Of a DNA stretch of 64,000 bases, positions 18,819-27,460 are shown piece by piece; the first letter of the stretch is position 1; each line of letters starts with the position of its first letter. The translations under genes were made by a program, and so were the position numbers. The DNA comes from Couchioplanes azureus (lineage in GTDB: Bacteria > Actinomycetota > Actinomycetes > Mycobacteriales > Micromonosporaceae), in NCBI RefSeq assembly GCF_014648355.1, contig NZ_BMQY01000002.1:372001-436000 (forward strand), read 5' to 3'. The notes below the pieces were generated by a model. The model was not told the origin of the DNA, searched no databases, and worked only from the letters and a program-made list of their open reading frames with translations.

Positions 18819-19979
18819 ATGGACCGGCGCACAATGTTACGAGCGACCGTGGTGGGTGCGGGAGCGGTGGCCCTGCCGTTCACCGCCTGGTCGGCGGCCT
18901 ACGGGGCGCCGGCGCAGAACGCCGTCGGGCCGTACGGCCCGCTCCTGGGCCCGGACGCCAACGGCATCCAGCTGCCGGCCGGCTTCACGAGCACGGTCGT
19001 CGCCCGCTCCCGGCAGGCGGTGCCCGGGACGTCGTATGTGTGGCACGACGCGCCCGACGGCGGCGCGGTCATCCCGAACGGCACGGGCTGGATCTACGTG
19101 TCGAACTCCGAGGTCACCGCGTCCGCCGGCGGCGGCGCCTCGCGGATCCTCTTCTCGTCGTCCGGGGCGGTCGTCGGCGCGTCCCGCATCCTCTCGGGGA
19201 CCAATGTGAACTGTGCCGGCGGCAAGACGCCCTGGAACACCTGGCTGTCGTGCGAGGAGGTGTCGCGGGGCCGGGTGTTCGAGACCTACCCCCTGGGTGG
19301 CACGGCGGTGGCCCGGCCCGCGATGGGCCGCTTCAAACACGAGGCCGCGGCCGCGGATCCGGTACGGCGGGTCATCTACCTGACCGAGGACGAGCCGGAC
19401 GGCAAGTTCTACCGCTTCGTCCCGACCACCTGGGGAGACCTGTCCGCGGGAGCGCTGGAGGTGATGGTCGCCGGCGGCGCCACCTCGGGCACCTTCTCCT
19501 GGGCCCGGGTCCCCGACCCCGACGGATCACCGCGGGCGACCCGCCGCCAGGTCTCCGGCGCCAAGACGTTCAACGGCGGCGAGGGGTGCCACTACGCCGA
19601 CGACACGGTCTGGTTCACCACCAAGGGCGACAACCGGATCTGGCAGGTCAACCTGAACGCGGGCAGCTATGAGCTCGCCTACGACGACGACCTGGTCAAC
19701 CCGGGCCCCGCGCCGCTGAGCGGCGTGGACAACATCACCGGCACCGCGGGCGGCGACCTGTACATCGCCGAGGACGGAGCCACCATGGACATCTGCATGA
19801 TCACGCCGGACGACAAGGTCTCGGTGTTCCTGCGGGTCACCGGCCACGACGGCTCCGAGATCACCGGTCCCGCCTTCACCCCGGCCGGGGACCGCCTCTA
19901 CTTCTCCTCGCAGCGGGGCACCACCGGGCTGTCGTCCGGCGGGATCACGTACTGCGTCACCGGGCCGTTCCGGCGGTAG
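18819..19979 (+). CDS. TAT-exported PhoX-like (DUF839) protein
   Basis: 386 residues from ATG 18819, preceded by CGAGGAGG. A twin-arginine signal (MDRRTMLRATVVGAGAVAL) fits export folded. The DUF839/PhoX beta-propeller pattern is seen in NTWLSCEEV, GRFKHEAAAADP, VIYLTEDEPDGKFYRFVP, and NGGEGCHYADDTVWFTTKGD. PhoX enzymes bind Ca and Fe and release phosphate from esters; the EDEPDG segment is a likely metal ligand region. It is shorter than the classical PhoX and could be a non-phosphatase relative. Its 3' end overlaps the convergent GGDEF gene by 23 bp. Confidence 0.8.
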   Translation: MDRRTMLRATVVGAGAVALPFTAWSAAYGAPAQNAVGPYGPLLGPDANGIQLPAGFTSTVVARSRQAVPGTSYVWHDAPDGGAVIPNGTGWIYVSNSEVTASAGGGASRILFSSSGAVVGASRILSGTNVNCAGGKTPWNTWLSCEEVSRGRVFETYPLGGTAVARPAMGRFKHEAAAADPVRRVIYLTEDEPDGKFYRFVPTTWGDLSAGALEVMVAGGATSGTFSWARVPDPDGSPRATRRQVSGAKTFNGGEGCHYADDTVWFTTKGDNRIWQVNLNAGSYELAYDDDLVNPGPAPLSGVDNITGTAGGDLYIAEDGATMDICMITPDDKVSVFLRVTGHDGSEITGPAFTPAGDRLYFSSQRGTTGLSSGGITYCVTGPFRR

Positions 19980-21249
19980 CCGGCGCCGCCGCGGCGTACC
20001 GGGCGGTCTTCGCCCGGTACATCGCGGAGTCGGCGGCGGCCAGCAGGTCCTTCGCCTCGTGGTCCATGCCCGTTCCCACGGCCACGCCGACGCTGGCGCC
20101 GACGCACACCACGCCGCAGCCGAGCAGCACCGGCTGGCGCACCACACCCTTGATCCGGGCGGCCATGCCGCGGGCGCGCTGCTCGCAGTCCGGCCCGGTC
20201 AGGATGGCGACGAACTCGTCGCCGCCGAGCCGGCCCATCATGTCCTCGGTCCGGATCGCGCCGCGCAGCCGCCGGCCCATCAGGCGCAGCAGCTCGTCGC
20301 CGGCCGCGTGCCCGAACTCGTCGTTGATCTGCTTGAAGCCGTCCAGGTCCAGGAAGAGCACCGCCACCTGGGTCATCCGCATGGCCAGCGCGCCGGCCAG
20401 GTGGTGCAGCAGCGCCGCCCGGTTGGGCAGCTCGGTGAGCGCGTCCGTGCGGGCCTGCTGGGTGAGCTCCTGCTCGGCCGCCTTGGCGGCGGTCACGTCG
20501 TGCAGGTGGGCCACGAACGCGCCGCTGTCGGCGAGCGCGGCCATGCGCACGTGCACCCAGCGGCTCGTGCCGTCGGGCCGCCAGAAGCGCACGTCGCCGC
20601 GGCAGGACTCGACGGTCGCGTGCGCCAGGTCGCGGAAGGCGCCGCGGGCCCGCTGCCGGTCGGTGACGTCGACCCACTGCCAGTACGCCTTGCCGACGAT
20701 CTCCTCGGCCGGGGTGGCGAGCAGCTCCTCCAGCGCCGGGTTCGCCTCGGTGACGGCACCCTGGCCGTCGAGGATGGCCATGCCGGTGGGTGCGTGCCGG
20801 AACGCCGCGTGGAAGCGCTCCTGGGCCGCCGCGAGCGCGGCCTCCCCCCGCTTGCGGGCGGTGATGTCGCGGGCGACGATGAGCGCCGCCGGGCGGCCGT
20901 CGAACTCCAGCGGGGTGCCGGCGGCCTCGATGTCGATCACCGTGCCGTCGAGGGTGACCAGCTTCTCCTCGACGTACTGCAGCGGCTCACCGTCGGCGGT
21001 CAGCGAGCGCATGCGCTCGCTGCCGGGGTCCCGGTAGTCCGGGTGCATGAACTCGATCGCCGGACGATCCTGCAGGTCGGTGATGGTACGCGCACCCATC
21101 GTCGCGAGCGCGCGGGCGTTGGCGAAGACGTGGTAGCCGTCGCAGATCACGAAGATGATGTCCGGGGACAGTTCGACCAGCGCCTGGAAGCCGGCGTCGC
21201 CCGCGCCACCCAGGGCCGGGATCGCCGCCTGCCCGTCGTTCTCGCTCAT
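19957..21249 (-). CDS. PAS-PAS-GGDEF diguanylate cyclase
   Basis: 430 residues from ATG 21247-21249. Two PAS domains occupy about 20-140 (ELSPDIIFVICDGYHVFANA) and 150-265 (AFRHAPTGMAILDGQG, HDVTAAKAAEQEL). The GGDEF domain has DALTELPNRAALL, FLDLDGFKQINDEFGHAAGD and an intact GGDEF (GRLGGDEFV), so cyclic-di-GMP synthesis is likely. There is no EAL domain and no membrane helix, hence a cytosolic sensor. It is divergent from the acyl-CoA dehydrogenase gene. Confidence 0.9.
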   Translation of the reverse strand: MSENDGQAAIPALGGAGDAGFQALVELSPDIIFVICDGYHVFANARALATMGARTITDLQDRPAIEFMHPDYRDPGSERMRSLTADGEPLQYVEEKLVTLDGTVIDIEAAGTPLEFDGRPAALIVARDITARKRGEAALAAAQERFHAAFRHAPTGMAILDGQGAVTEANPALEELLATPAEEIVGKAYWQWVDVTDRQRARGAFRDLAHATVESCRGDVRFWRPDGTSRWVHVRMAALADSGAFVAHLHDVTAAKAAEQELTQQARTDALTELPNRAALLHHLAGALAMRMTQVAVLFLDLDGFKQINDEFGHAAGDELLRLMGRRLRGAIRTEDMMGRLGGDEFVAILTGPDCEQRARGMAARIKGVVRQPVLLGCGVVCVGASVGVAVGTGMDHEAKDLLAAADSAMYRAKTARYAAAAPATAGTAR

Positions 21250-21364
21250 GCACCACCCGCTCGATCCGTTTGCTGCAAGCTCACCGATCGGCGCGGGCCG
21301 GACCGTCTTGAGCCCGAGCCAGGTAGCGATCCGGTTGGCGGCGGGACCCGTGAGCACTCAGGGC

Positions 21365-21376
21365 TACCGCTCGGTA
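21365..21376. promoter_or_regulatory. Short dyad operator candidate before acyl-CoA dehydrogenase
   Basis: TACCG-CT-CGGTA is a perfect dyad 54 bp before the GTG start of the dehydrogenase, in the divergent region with the GGDEF gene. Its size and place fit a TetR-type lipid regulator, but the regulator gene is not in the window. Confidence 0.45.
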
Positions 21377-21430
21377 ACAGACGTGAGTAGCGTGTGGCTA
21401 GCGAGTCGTACCGGGTCGAAGGGGAAAACC

Positions 21431-23335
21431 GTGACCACGACGCACCGCAAGCCGGCCGATGTCTCCGAGCAGCAGGCACGACGGGTCGCCGAGGCCGCCC
21501 GGGAGTCCGAGTGGCGCAAACCCAGCTTCGGCAAGGAGCTCTTCCTGGGCCGCTTCCCGCTGGACCTGATCGATCCCTGGCCCACCCCCGAGCCCCGCGC
21601 CGACGCCGACGACTTCCTCGCCCGGCTGGCCGAATACCTGCGCACCGGGGTCGACGGCGCCCGCATCGAGCGCGAGGACCGGATCCCGGACGAGGTCTTC
21701 CACGGCCTCGCCCGGCTGGGCGCGTTCGGCATGAAGATCGACAAGCAGTACGGCGGCCTCGGGCTGTCGAACCTGCACTACTGCAAGGCGCTCACGCTCG
21801 TCGCCTCGGTGAGCCCCGCGGTCGCCGCCCTGCTCTCCGCGCACCAGTCGATCGGCGTGCCGCAGCCGCTCAAGATCTTCGGCAGCCCCGCCCAGAAGCA
21901 GGAGTTCCTTCCCCGCCTGGCGGCCGGCGAGGTGTCCGCTTTCCTGCTCACCGAGCCGGACGTCGGCTCCGACCCGGCGCGCCTGGGCACCGTCGCGGAG
22001 CCGGTCGAGGGCGGCTACCGGCTCAACGGGGTGAAGCTGTGGGCCACCAACGGCACGGTGGCCACCCTGCTGGTCGTGATGGCCCGGGTGCCGGAGCGGG
22101 GCATCACCGCCTTCGTGGTGGAGGGCGACGCGCCGGGCATCACGGTGGAGCGCCGCAACTCGTTCCTCGGCCTGCGCGGCCTGGAGAACAGCGTGACCCG
22201 CTTCCACGACGTGTTCGTCCCTGCCGGCAACGTCATCGGCGGCCTCGGCAAGGGCCTGCGGATCGCCCTGACCACGCTGAACACCGGCCGGCTGTCGCTG
22301 CCCGCCATGTGCGTGGCCGCGGGCAAGCGCTCGCTCGCCATCGCCCGCGGCTGGTCGGCGGAGCGGGTGCAGTGGGGCCGCCCGGTCGGGCGGCACGAGG
22401 CCGTGGCCGGCAAGATCGCCTTCATCGCCGCGACGACGTACGCGATGGAGTCGATGCTCGACCTCTGCTGCGTCATCGCCGACGACGACCGCAACGACAT
22501 CCGCATCGAGGCGGCGCTGGTGAAGCTCTTCGCCAGCGAGCAGGCCTGGAAGATCGCCGACGAGCTGGTCCAGATCCGCGGCGGCCGCGGGTTCGAGCGG
22601 GCCGAGTCGCTGGCCGCCCGCGGCGAGCGGGCGTCCGAGGCCGAGCAGATCCTGCGCGACCTGCGGATCAACCGGATCTTCGAGGGCTCGACCGAGATCA
22701 TGCATCTGCTCATCGCGCGCGAGGCGGTCGACGCCCACCTGTCGGTCGCCGGCGACATCGTCGACCCGGAGGCCGGGCTCGGCCGCAAGGCCCGCGCCGG
22801 GGCCCGCGCCGGCGCCTTCTACGCGCGGTGGCTGCCGACCCTGGCCGTCGGCCGCGGTCAGGTGCCCACCGGGTACGCCGAGTTCGGCCCGCTCGCCCAC
22901 CACCTGCGATACGTCGAGCGTGCCTCCCGCAAGCTCGCCCGCTCGACGTTCTACGCGATGTCACGCTGGCAGGGCAGGCTCGAGCACAAGCAGGGCTTCC
23001 TCGGCCGCATCGTCGACATCGGGGCGGAGCTGTTCGCGATGTCGGCGGTGTGCGTCCGTGCCCGCGCCCAGCGCCAGGACTCGCCGCAGGGCGTGGAGCT
23101 GGCCGACCTCTTCTGCCGGCAGGCGCGGCTGCGGGCGGAGGCGCTCTTCGCCGCGCTCTGGGACAACACCGACGCCCTCGACGTGACGGCGGCGCGGCGC
23201 GTGCTGGACGGGCGCTACGCCTTCCTCGAGGAGGGGGTGCTCGCGCCGCCGTCCGACGCCGCCTGGGTGGCCGCGTGGCAGCCGGGCCCGGCCACCGTGG
23301 ACGACGTGCGCCGGCGCATCCCGCCGCCGGCCTGA
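21431..23335 (+). CDS. Acyl-CoA dehydrogenase with C-terminal extension
   Basis: 634 residues from GTG 21431, preceded by AAGGGG. It carries the three-domain acyl-CoA dehydrogenase core: FLLTEPDVGSDPA (flavin and substrate), GVKLWATNG, GRPVGRHEAVAGKIAFIA, and QIRGGRGFERAE. The likely base is Glu418 in NRIFEGSTEIMHLL. After about residue 435 an extra 200-residue helical region follows, as in very-long-chain/FadE-type enzymes. It oxidises acyl-CoA at C2-C3, feeding electrons to ETF. The dyad at 21365 may control it. Confidence 0.92.
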   Translation: MTTTHRKPADVSEQQARRVAEAARESEWRKPSFGKELFLGRFPLDLIDPWPTPEPRADADDFLARLAEYLRTGVDGARIEREDRIPDEVFHGLARLGAFGMKIDKQYGGLGLSNLHYCKALTLVASVSPAVAALLSAHQSIGVPQPLKIFGSPAQKQEFLPRLAAGEVSAFLLTEPDVGSDPARLGTVAEPVEGGYRLNGVKLWATNGTVATLLVVMARVPERGITAFVVEGDAPGITVERRNSFLGLRGLENSVTRFHDVFVPAGNVIGGLGKGLRIALTTLNTGRLSLPAMCVAAGKRSLAIARGWSAERVQWGRPVGRHEAVAGKIAFIAATTYAMESMLDLCCVIADDDRNDIRIEAALVKLFASEQAWKIADELVQIRGGRGFERAESLAARGERASEAEQILRDLRINRIFEGSTEIMHLLIAREAVDAHLSVAGDIVDPEAGLGRKARAGARAGAFYARWLPTLAVGRGQVPTGYAEFGPLAHHLRYVERASRKLARSTFYAMSRWQGRLEHKQGFLGRIVDIGAELFAMSAVCVRARAQRQDSPQGVELADLFCRQARLRAEALFAALWDNTDALDVTAARRVLDGRYAFLEEGVLAPPSDAAWVAAWQPGPATVDDVRRRIPPPA

Positions 23336-23380
23336 GCGCGCCTGCCGGCCGGGCGGCCGTCCATCAGTCAAGATCTCCAG

Positions 23381-24019
23381 ATGTCACTGGCCGAGGATCT
23401 CGACACGTCCACGCTGACGCCACGGCAGCGGGCGATTCTGACCGTCATCCGGGACTGGGCGATCAGGTACGGCTACCCGCCGTCCACCCGCGAGATCGGC
23501 GACGCGGTCGGGCTGGCGTCGGCCTCGTCGGTGAGCCGTCACCTGCGCGTGCTCGAGGAGCGGGACTTCCTGCGCCGGGGCCGCAGCGCGACGCGCCCGG
23601 TCGACATCCGGATGTTCCTGCAACCGACGGCGCGCCGGGCCGAGGACACCGTGGGCGTCCCGCTGGTCGGCACCATCGCCGCGGGCAGTCCCATGCCGGC
23701 GCAGGAGGACGCCGAGGAGACCCTGACGCTGCCCCGCGACCTGGTCGGCCGCGGCGAGCTGTTCTGCCTGCGGGTCCGGGGCGACTCGATGGTCGATGCG
23801 GCGATCTGCGACGGCGACATCGTGGTGGTGCGGCGCCAGAGCGAGGCGTACCAGGGCGACATCGTGGCCGCGATGATCGACGAGGAGGCCACTGTGAAGG
23901 TCTTCCGCCGCCGTGGCGGGCATGTGCTGCTCGAACCCCGCAATCCGGCGTACGAGCCGATCGACGGCGACCGGGCGGTGGTGCTGGGCCGGGTGGTGTC
24001 GGTGCTCCGCCGGGTCTGA
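23381..24019 (+). CDS. LexA-family repressor
   Basis: 212 residues from ATG 23381. An N-terminal winged helix (LTPRQRAILTVIRDWAIRYG, STREIGDAVGL) precedes the S24 domain. The self-cleavage bond Ala101-Gly102 (TIAAGSP), Ser136 (RGDSM) and Lys173 (ATVKVF) are all present, so RecA-stimulated cleavage is possible. No ribosome-binding site or SOS box (GAACnnnnGTTC) is visible upstream; the gene starts 45 bp after the dehydrogenase stop and may be read from that transcript. It may be a LexA paralogue rather than the main SOS repressor. Confidence 0.85.
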   Translation: MSLAEDLDTSTLTPRQRAILTVIRDWAIRYGYPPSTREIGDAVGLASASSVSRHLRVLEERDFLRRGRSATRPVDIRMFLQPTARRAEDTVGVPLVGTIAAGSPMPAQEDAEETLTLPRDLVGRGELFCLRVRGDSMVDAAICDGDIVVVRRQSEAYQGDIVAAMIDEEATVKVFRRRGGHVLLEPRNPAYEPIDGDRAVVLGRVVSVLRRV

Positions 24020-24051
24020 GCCGCCTCCCCGCGGACCCCTGGCGCGGCCAA

Positions 24052-24067
24052 GTTACTTGGGAGTAAC
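24052..24067. promoter_or_regulatory. Operator-like dyad before the crotonase gene
   Basis: GTTACT-TGGG-AGTAAC, a perfect 6-bp-arm dyad directly joined to a CATAAT -10-like element (24067-24072), 33 bp before the start codon. The position over the promoter core fits a TetR-type repressor of lipid genes. Confidence 0.6.
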
Positions 24068-24100
24068 ATAATCCGGCCGCCCACGAGCGAGGAGCCTGCT

Positions 24101-24769
24101 GTGCCAACTCTCGACCGCCACGACGACGTCTTCGTGCTCGACCTCGGGGACGGGGAGAACCGCTTCCACCCCGACTGGATCGCGAGCGTGCACGCCACCC
24201 TCGACAAGGTCGAGCAGGCCGGCAGCCCGTGCGCCCTGGTCACCACCGCCACCGGGAAGATCTGGTCCAACGGCCTGGACCTGGGGTGGCTGGGCGAGAA
24301 CGCCGACAAGTTCCAGGAGTACGCGGCCAGCGTGCACGAGCTGTTCGCCCGGGTCCTGGCCCTGCCGGTGATCACCGTGGCGGCCCTGCAGGGCCACACC
24401 TTCGCGGCGGGGGCGATGCTGTCGCTGGCGCACGACTTCCGTGTGATGCGCGCCGACCGCGGCTACTGGTGCCTGCCCGAGGCCGACATCGAGATCCCGT
24501 TCACCCGGGGCATGTCCGCGCTGATCCAGGGGCGCCTCGCCCCGCAGGCCGCGCACCGGGCGATGACCACCGCGCACCGCTACGGCGGAGCCGAGGCGGC
24601 CGCCGCGGGCATCGTGGACCAGGCGGTCGGCGAGGAGGCCGTGCTGCCCACCGCGCTCGCCCTCGCCGAGACCCTGACGACCAAGGCCGGACCGACCCTC
24701 GGCACGATCAAGGCCCGGATGTTCGCCCGCGTGCTGGAGACGCTGCGCGACGCCGACCCACTCGGCTGA
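24101..24769 (+). CDS. Crotonase (enoyl-CoA hydratase/isomerase family)
   Basis: 222 residues from GTG 24101 with GAGGAG upstream. The crotonase fold is clear: oxyanion-hole elements GKIWSNGLDLGWLG and LQGHTFAAGAMLSLAHDFR. CLPEADIEIPFTRGM places Glu where Delta3,Delta2-enoyl-CoA isomerases have their single catalytic base, so isomerase activity is more likely than hydratase. The protein is short (family about 260). Its own promoter carries the GTTACT/AGTAAC dyad. Confidence 0.85.
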   Translation: MPTLDRHDDVFVLDLGDGENRFHPDWIASVHATLDKVEQAGSPCALVTTATGKIWSNGLDLGWLGENADKFQEYAASVHELFARVLALPVITVAALQGHTFAAGAMLSLAHDFRVMRADRGYWCLPEADIEIPFTRGMSALIQGRLAPQAAHRAMTTAHRYGGAEAAAAGIVDQAVGEEAVLPTALALAETLTTKAGPTLGTIKARMFARVLETLRDADPLG

Positions 24770-24827
24770 CCGCGGGCCGGAACCGCCGCGCGGTGCCGGC
24801 ACGCCCGGGACCGCGGGCCGACGGCCG

Positions 24828-25112
24828 TCAGGTGGCGTTCTTCACGGCGATGTCGATGGCCCGGTGCAGGTCGGACCGCCGGAGGGTGATCAGCTCGTCG
24901 GTGTCGTTGTCCAGGTAGTCCTCGACCACCTCGCGGATCACCTCGTTGGGGCTGATGCCCCGGCTCTGCGCCAGGGTGACCAGGCGCTCGGTCGTCTCGT
25001 ACGACATGGAGACCGCGTGCACGACCGCGCCGGGACGATGGCCGTTGTCCCGGTGTGCCGTGCTCCAGTCCCGGTCGTTCAGGGACGCCGCCGCGTCCTC
25101 GAATCTGCTCAT
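24828..25112 (-). CDS. Ribbon-helix-helix protein, probable antitoxin
   Basis: 94 residues. The stretch VVHAVSMSYETTERLVTLAQ then SRGISPNEVIREVVEDYL reads as a ribbon-helix-helix DNA-binding fold, with an acidic N-terminus. Its ATG overlaps the upstream stop by one base (TGATG). Gene order (putative toxin first, RHH protein second) follows BrnT/BrnA-type modules. Autoregulation of the pair would be expected. No direct family match is claimed. Confidence 0.55.
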   Translation of the reverse strand: MSRFEDAAASLNDRDWSTAHRDNGHRPGAVVHAVSMSYETTERLVTLAQSRGISPNEVIREVVEDYLDNDTDELITLRRSDLHRAIDIAVKNAT

Positions 25113-25459
25113 CAGTCCCCCTTGATCCGGGCGATCGCCTCGATCTCCTCGTCGTCGAGGTATCGGGCCGAGGCGACGGTGTAGACGTCATCGCTGTCCT
25201 CGATGAGTGCCACGACGAGCCAGTCTCCCTTGCGATCCTGCCCGGCGACCTGCATGGCCGACCCGGTGTGGCGGCGTACCACCCCGTGAGCGTGCAGCAC
25301 CTCCATCACCGACAACGGGCTCATCCGGGCGGTGAGCAGGTTGTCGTAAGTATCGTCCGTGAACACGTAGGCTTCGTACGGCTCCGTCTCTGCAGAATCA
25401 TCGAACAGCTGCAACCCCTCCGATCCGGTGTGACGGTGTTCGGACACCGAGATGCCCAC
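25112..25459 (-). CDS. Small protein, putative BrnT-like toxin partner
   Basis: 115 residues from GTG 25457-25459; no good ribosome-binding site precedes it, so a leaderless transcript is possible. The C-terminal half (RRHTGSAMQVAGQDRKGDWL, ALIEDSDDVYTVASARYLDD) resembles the beta-sheet and helix pattern of small RelE/BrnT-like ribonucleases, but the catalytic residues cannot be assigned. Its stop shares a base with the downstream RHH gene. It could alternatively be a conserved hypothetical unrelated to toxins. Confidence 0.5.
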   Translation of the reverse strand: MGISVSEHRHTGSEGLQLFDDSAETEPYEAYVFTDDTYDNLLTARMSPLSVMEVLHAHGVVRRHTGSAMQVAGQDRKGDWLVVALIEDSDDVYTVASARYLDDEEIEAIARIKGD

Positions 25460-25566
25460 ACTAGGGACCGTGTGTTACCGCCCGTGTGCCAAAGATGACA
25501 TTCCGTCGCACCGTACCATCCATCGGATTCGATGCACGCACCGGTGATCGTGTCGCGCGCTCGCGG

Positions 25567-27354
25567 TCATCCGCCGTTCATGGGGAGCATCGAGGCCGGG
25601 TAGAGGCCCGCGACCGGCGGCAGGGACTTGGTCTCCCCGGCGGCGGAGACGGCCGCCACCGAGATGGAGTCGGTCTCCACCTCCCTGCCGCTGGTGCGCC
25701 CGAACGGCTGCATCGACGAGCGGCACAGCGTGCCCGCGGCCGGCAGGGCGCCCTCGATCAGGTACGCGTCGACGGCGCGGGTGACGCAGGCCGAGGTGCC
25801 GTAGGCGGTGTGACCCCAGTTGTCGCTGGACAGCAGCCGGCTGCCGGGCAGCCGGCGCGACGCCGACACCGCCTCGCGGTAGTTGGTCGCGGGATCCCAG
25901 TAGTTGCCGACGAACAGCACCGGGGCGGCCGTCGTACGGTCGAAGGGGCCCAGGTACGCGTCCTCGTCGCGGACGGTCCAGGTGTTCTCGGCGCAGGCGG
26001 CGCTGCCCCAGCCCCAGGCCCGGCCGAAGTAGGGCGCGCGGGCGTCCGCGCGCGCGGTCAGCACCGGCCAGCTCGCGGCGTCGGCGGGGTGCCGGGCGTC
26101 GGTGCACATCACCCCGGCGAACGCCTCGGCCGAGTTGTCGTACGGGAAGTCGCGTCCCGGGGACCGCAGCCGGTCGAGCCGGTCCAGCAGGGCCTTGCTC
26201 GCCAGCGAGCGCTGCTTGCCGGTGACCTTGCCCGGCGCGGCCAGCAGCGCCTCCACGGAGGCCGCGATCTCGGTGACCATCTCGCCGGCGTACGGCGTGT
26301 AGAGACTGCTCAGCACGAGGCTGACGAAGTCGGCGTAGGTGACCTTGAAGGTGCTCTTGCCGAACCGGAGGACCAGCGGCTTCGCGCGCAGCTTGCGGGC
26401 GATGGCGGCGAAGTGCTTCGCGGGGTCGCCGGCCGAGAACACGCAGCCCTGCGGGCCCACGCGGTCGCAGCGCGCGAGCAGCTTGGTCAGCGCCCGGTAC
26501 GCCCCGTCCGCGGAGCGCAGCCGGTCGTCCAGGAGCTGGTCCCGGGTCTGCGGGGTGCCGGTCCAGGAGACGGGGTCGATGACGCCGTCGAGGGCCAGGG
26601 CGCGGACCCGGTCGGGGAACATGTTGGCGTAGTACTGCCCGAGAGCCGTGCCGTAGCTGAAGCCCAGGAAGGTCAGCTTGGTGTCGCCGACCGCGCGGCG
26701 CAGCACGTCCATGTCGCGGGCCACCTCGGCGGTGGACATGGCCCCGGCCAGCGTGGCGCCGGTCGTGGAGCAGCCCCGGCCGATCGCCTGGACGGACTTG
26801 ACGAAGGTGCTCTCCTGCGGCGTGCCGTACGGGAAGAGCATGTTCATCTTCGCCATCACGATGCTCTGCGCCCGGGTGGAGGGGAAGCAGGCGACGGTGT
26901 CGCTGAAGCCGATGCCGCGGGGGTCGAAGCCGACGATGTCGAACCGGTCGAGGACGCCGTCGCTGAGGAACATCGACGACGACGCCGCCATGGCGGTGCC
27001 GGAGCCGCCGGGGCCGCCGGGGTTGACGAAGAGGCTGCCGATCCGGCTCTGCGGCTTGCGGGCCTTCACCCGCAGCAGGGCAATCTCCACCGTCGGACCG
27101 GCGGGGTCGTCGTAGTCCAGCGGCACCGTCACCGTGGCGCACTGGCCCACGCCGTAGCAGTTGTACCAGGCCGGCGCCGGCGCGGGGACGCGGTCGACCC
27201 GCTCGGCCTCCTCCGGGCTCGTCACGTCACCCGAAGCGGCCGCCGCCGCACGGGGCGCCGGAGCCGCCGAGGCGGCCGGGGCCGGCGCGACGAGCGCGCC
27301 GGTGATCATCAGGGCCGCCACCCCCGACACCGACAGACGACTGGTGAGCGACAT
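25567..27354 (-). CDS. Secreted alpha/beta-hydrolase peptidase (tripeptidyl aminopeptidase type)
   Basis: 595 residues from ATG 27352-27354, with AGGAGG about 8 nt upstream. Signal peptide MSLTSRLSVSGVAALM to about residue 35. It matches the S33-type tripeptidyl aminopeptidases: NPGGPGGSG, FDIVGFDPRGIGFSD, GFSYGTALGQYYANMFPDRV with nucleophile Ser233, then Asp in GNYWDPATNY and His in NWGHTAYG. The TAP-like C-terminal domain is present. It would trim tripeptides or hydrolyse esters outside the cell and can follow the action of the S8 proteases. It is divergent from the CoA-transferase across 106 bp. Confidence 0.88.
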   Translation of the reverse strand: MSLTSRLSVSGVAALMITGALVAPAPAASAAPAPRAAAAASGDVTSPEEAERVDRVPAPAPAWYNCYGVGQCATVTVPLDYDDPAGPTVEIALLRVKARKPQSRIGSLFVNPGGPGGSGTAMAASSSMFLSDGVLDRFDIVGFDPRGIGFSDTVACFPSTRAQSIVMAKMNMLFPYGTPQESTFVKSVQAIGRGCSTTGATLAGAMSTAEVARDMDVLRRAVGDTKLTFLGFSYGTALGQYYANMFPDRVRALALDGVIDPVSWTGTPQTRDQLLDDRLRSADGAYRALTKLLARCDRVGPQGCVFSAGDPAKHFAAIARKLRAKPLVLRFGKSTFKVTYADFVSLVLSSLYTPYAGEMVTEIAASVEALLAAPGKVTGKQRSLASKALLDRLDRLRSPGRDFPYDNSAEAFAGVMCTDARHPADAASWPVLTARADARAPYFGRAWGWGSAACAENTWTVRDEDAYLGPFDRTTAAPVLFVGNYWDPATNYREAVSASRRLPGSRLLSSDNWGHTAYGTSACVTRAVDAYLIEGALPAAGTLCRSSMQPFGRTSGREVETDSISVAAVSAAGETKSLPPVAGLYPASMLPMNGG

Positions 27355-27460
27355 TGCAAGCGCCTCCTGGCGGCTCGGCCCCACGGTGAACTCCGTCGGC
27401 TCTCCTTCGGCACCGCACCGGGCTACTTGACCATCGCCCCGGGCGGACTTTCCGGGAACC

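Noticed and set aside
23381..24019. Prophage CI-type repressor instead of LexA
   Set aside because: The winged-helix STREIGDAVGL text and its spacing to the S24 domain fit LexA, and no phage genes are near.
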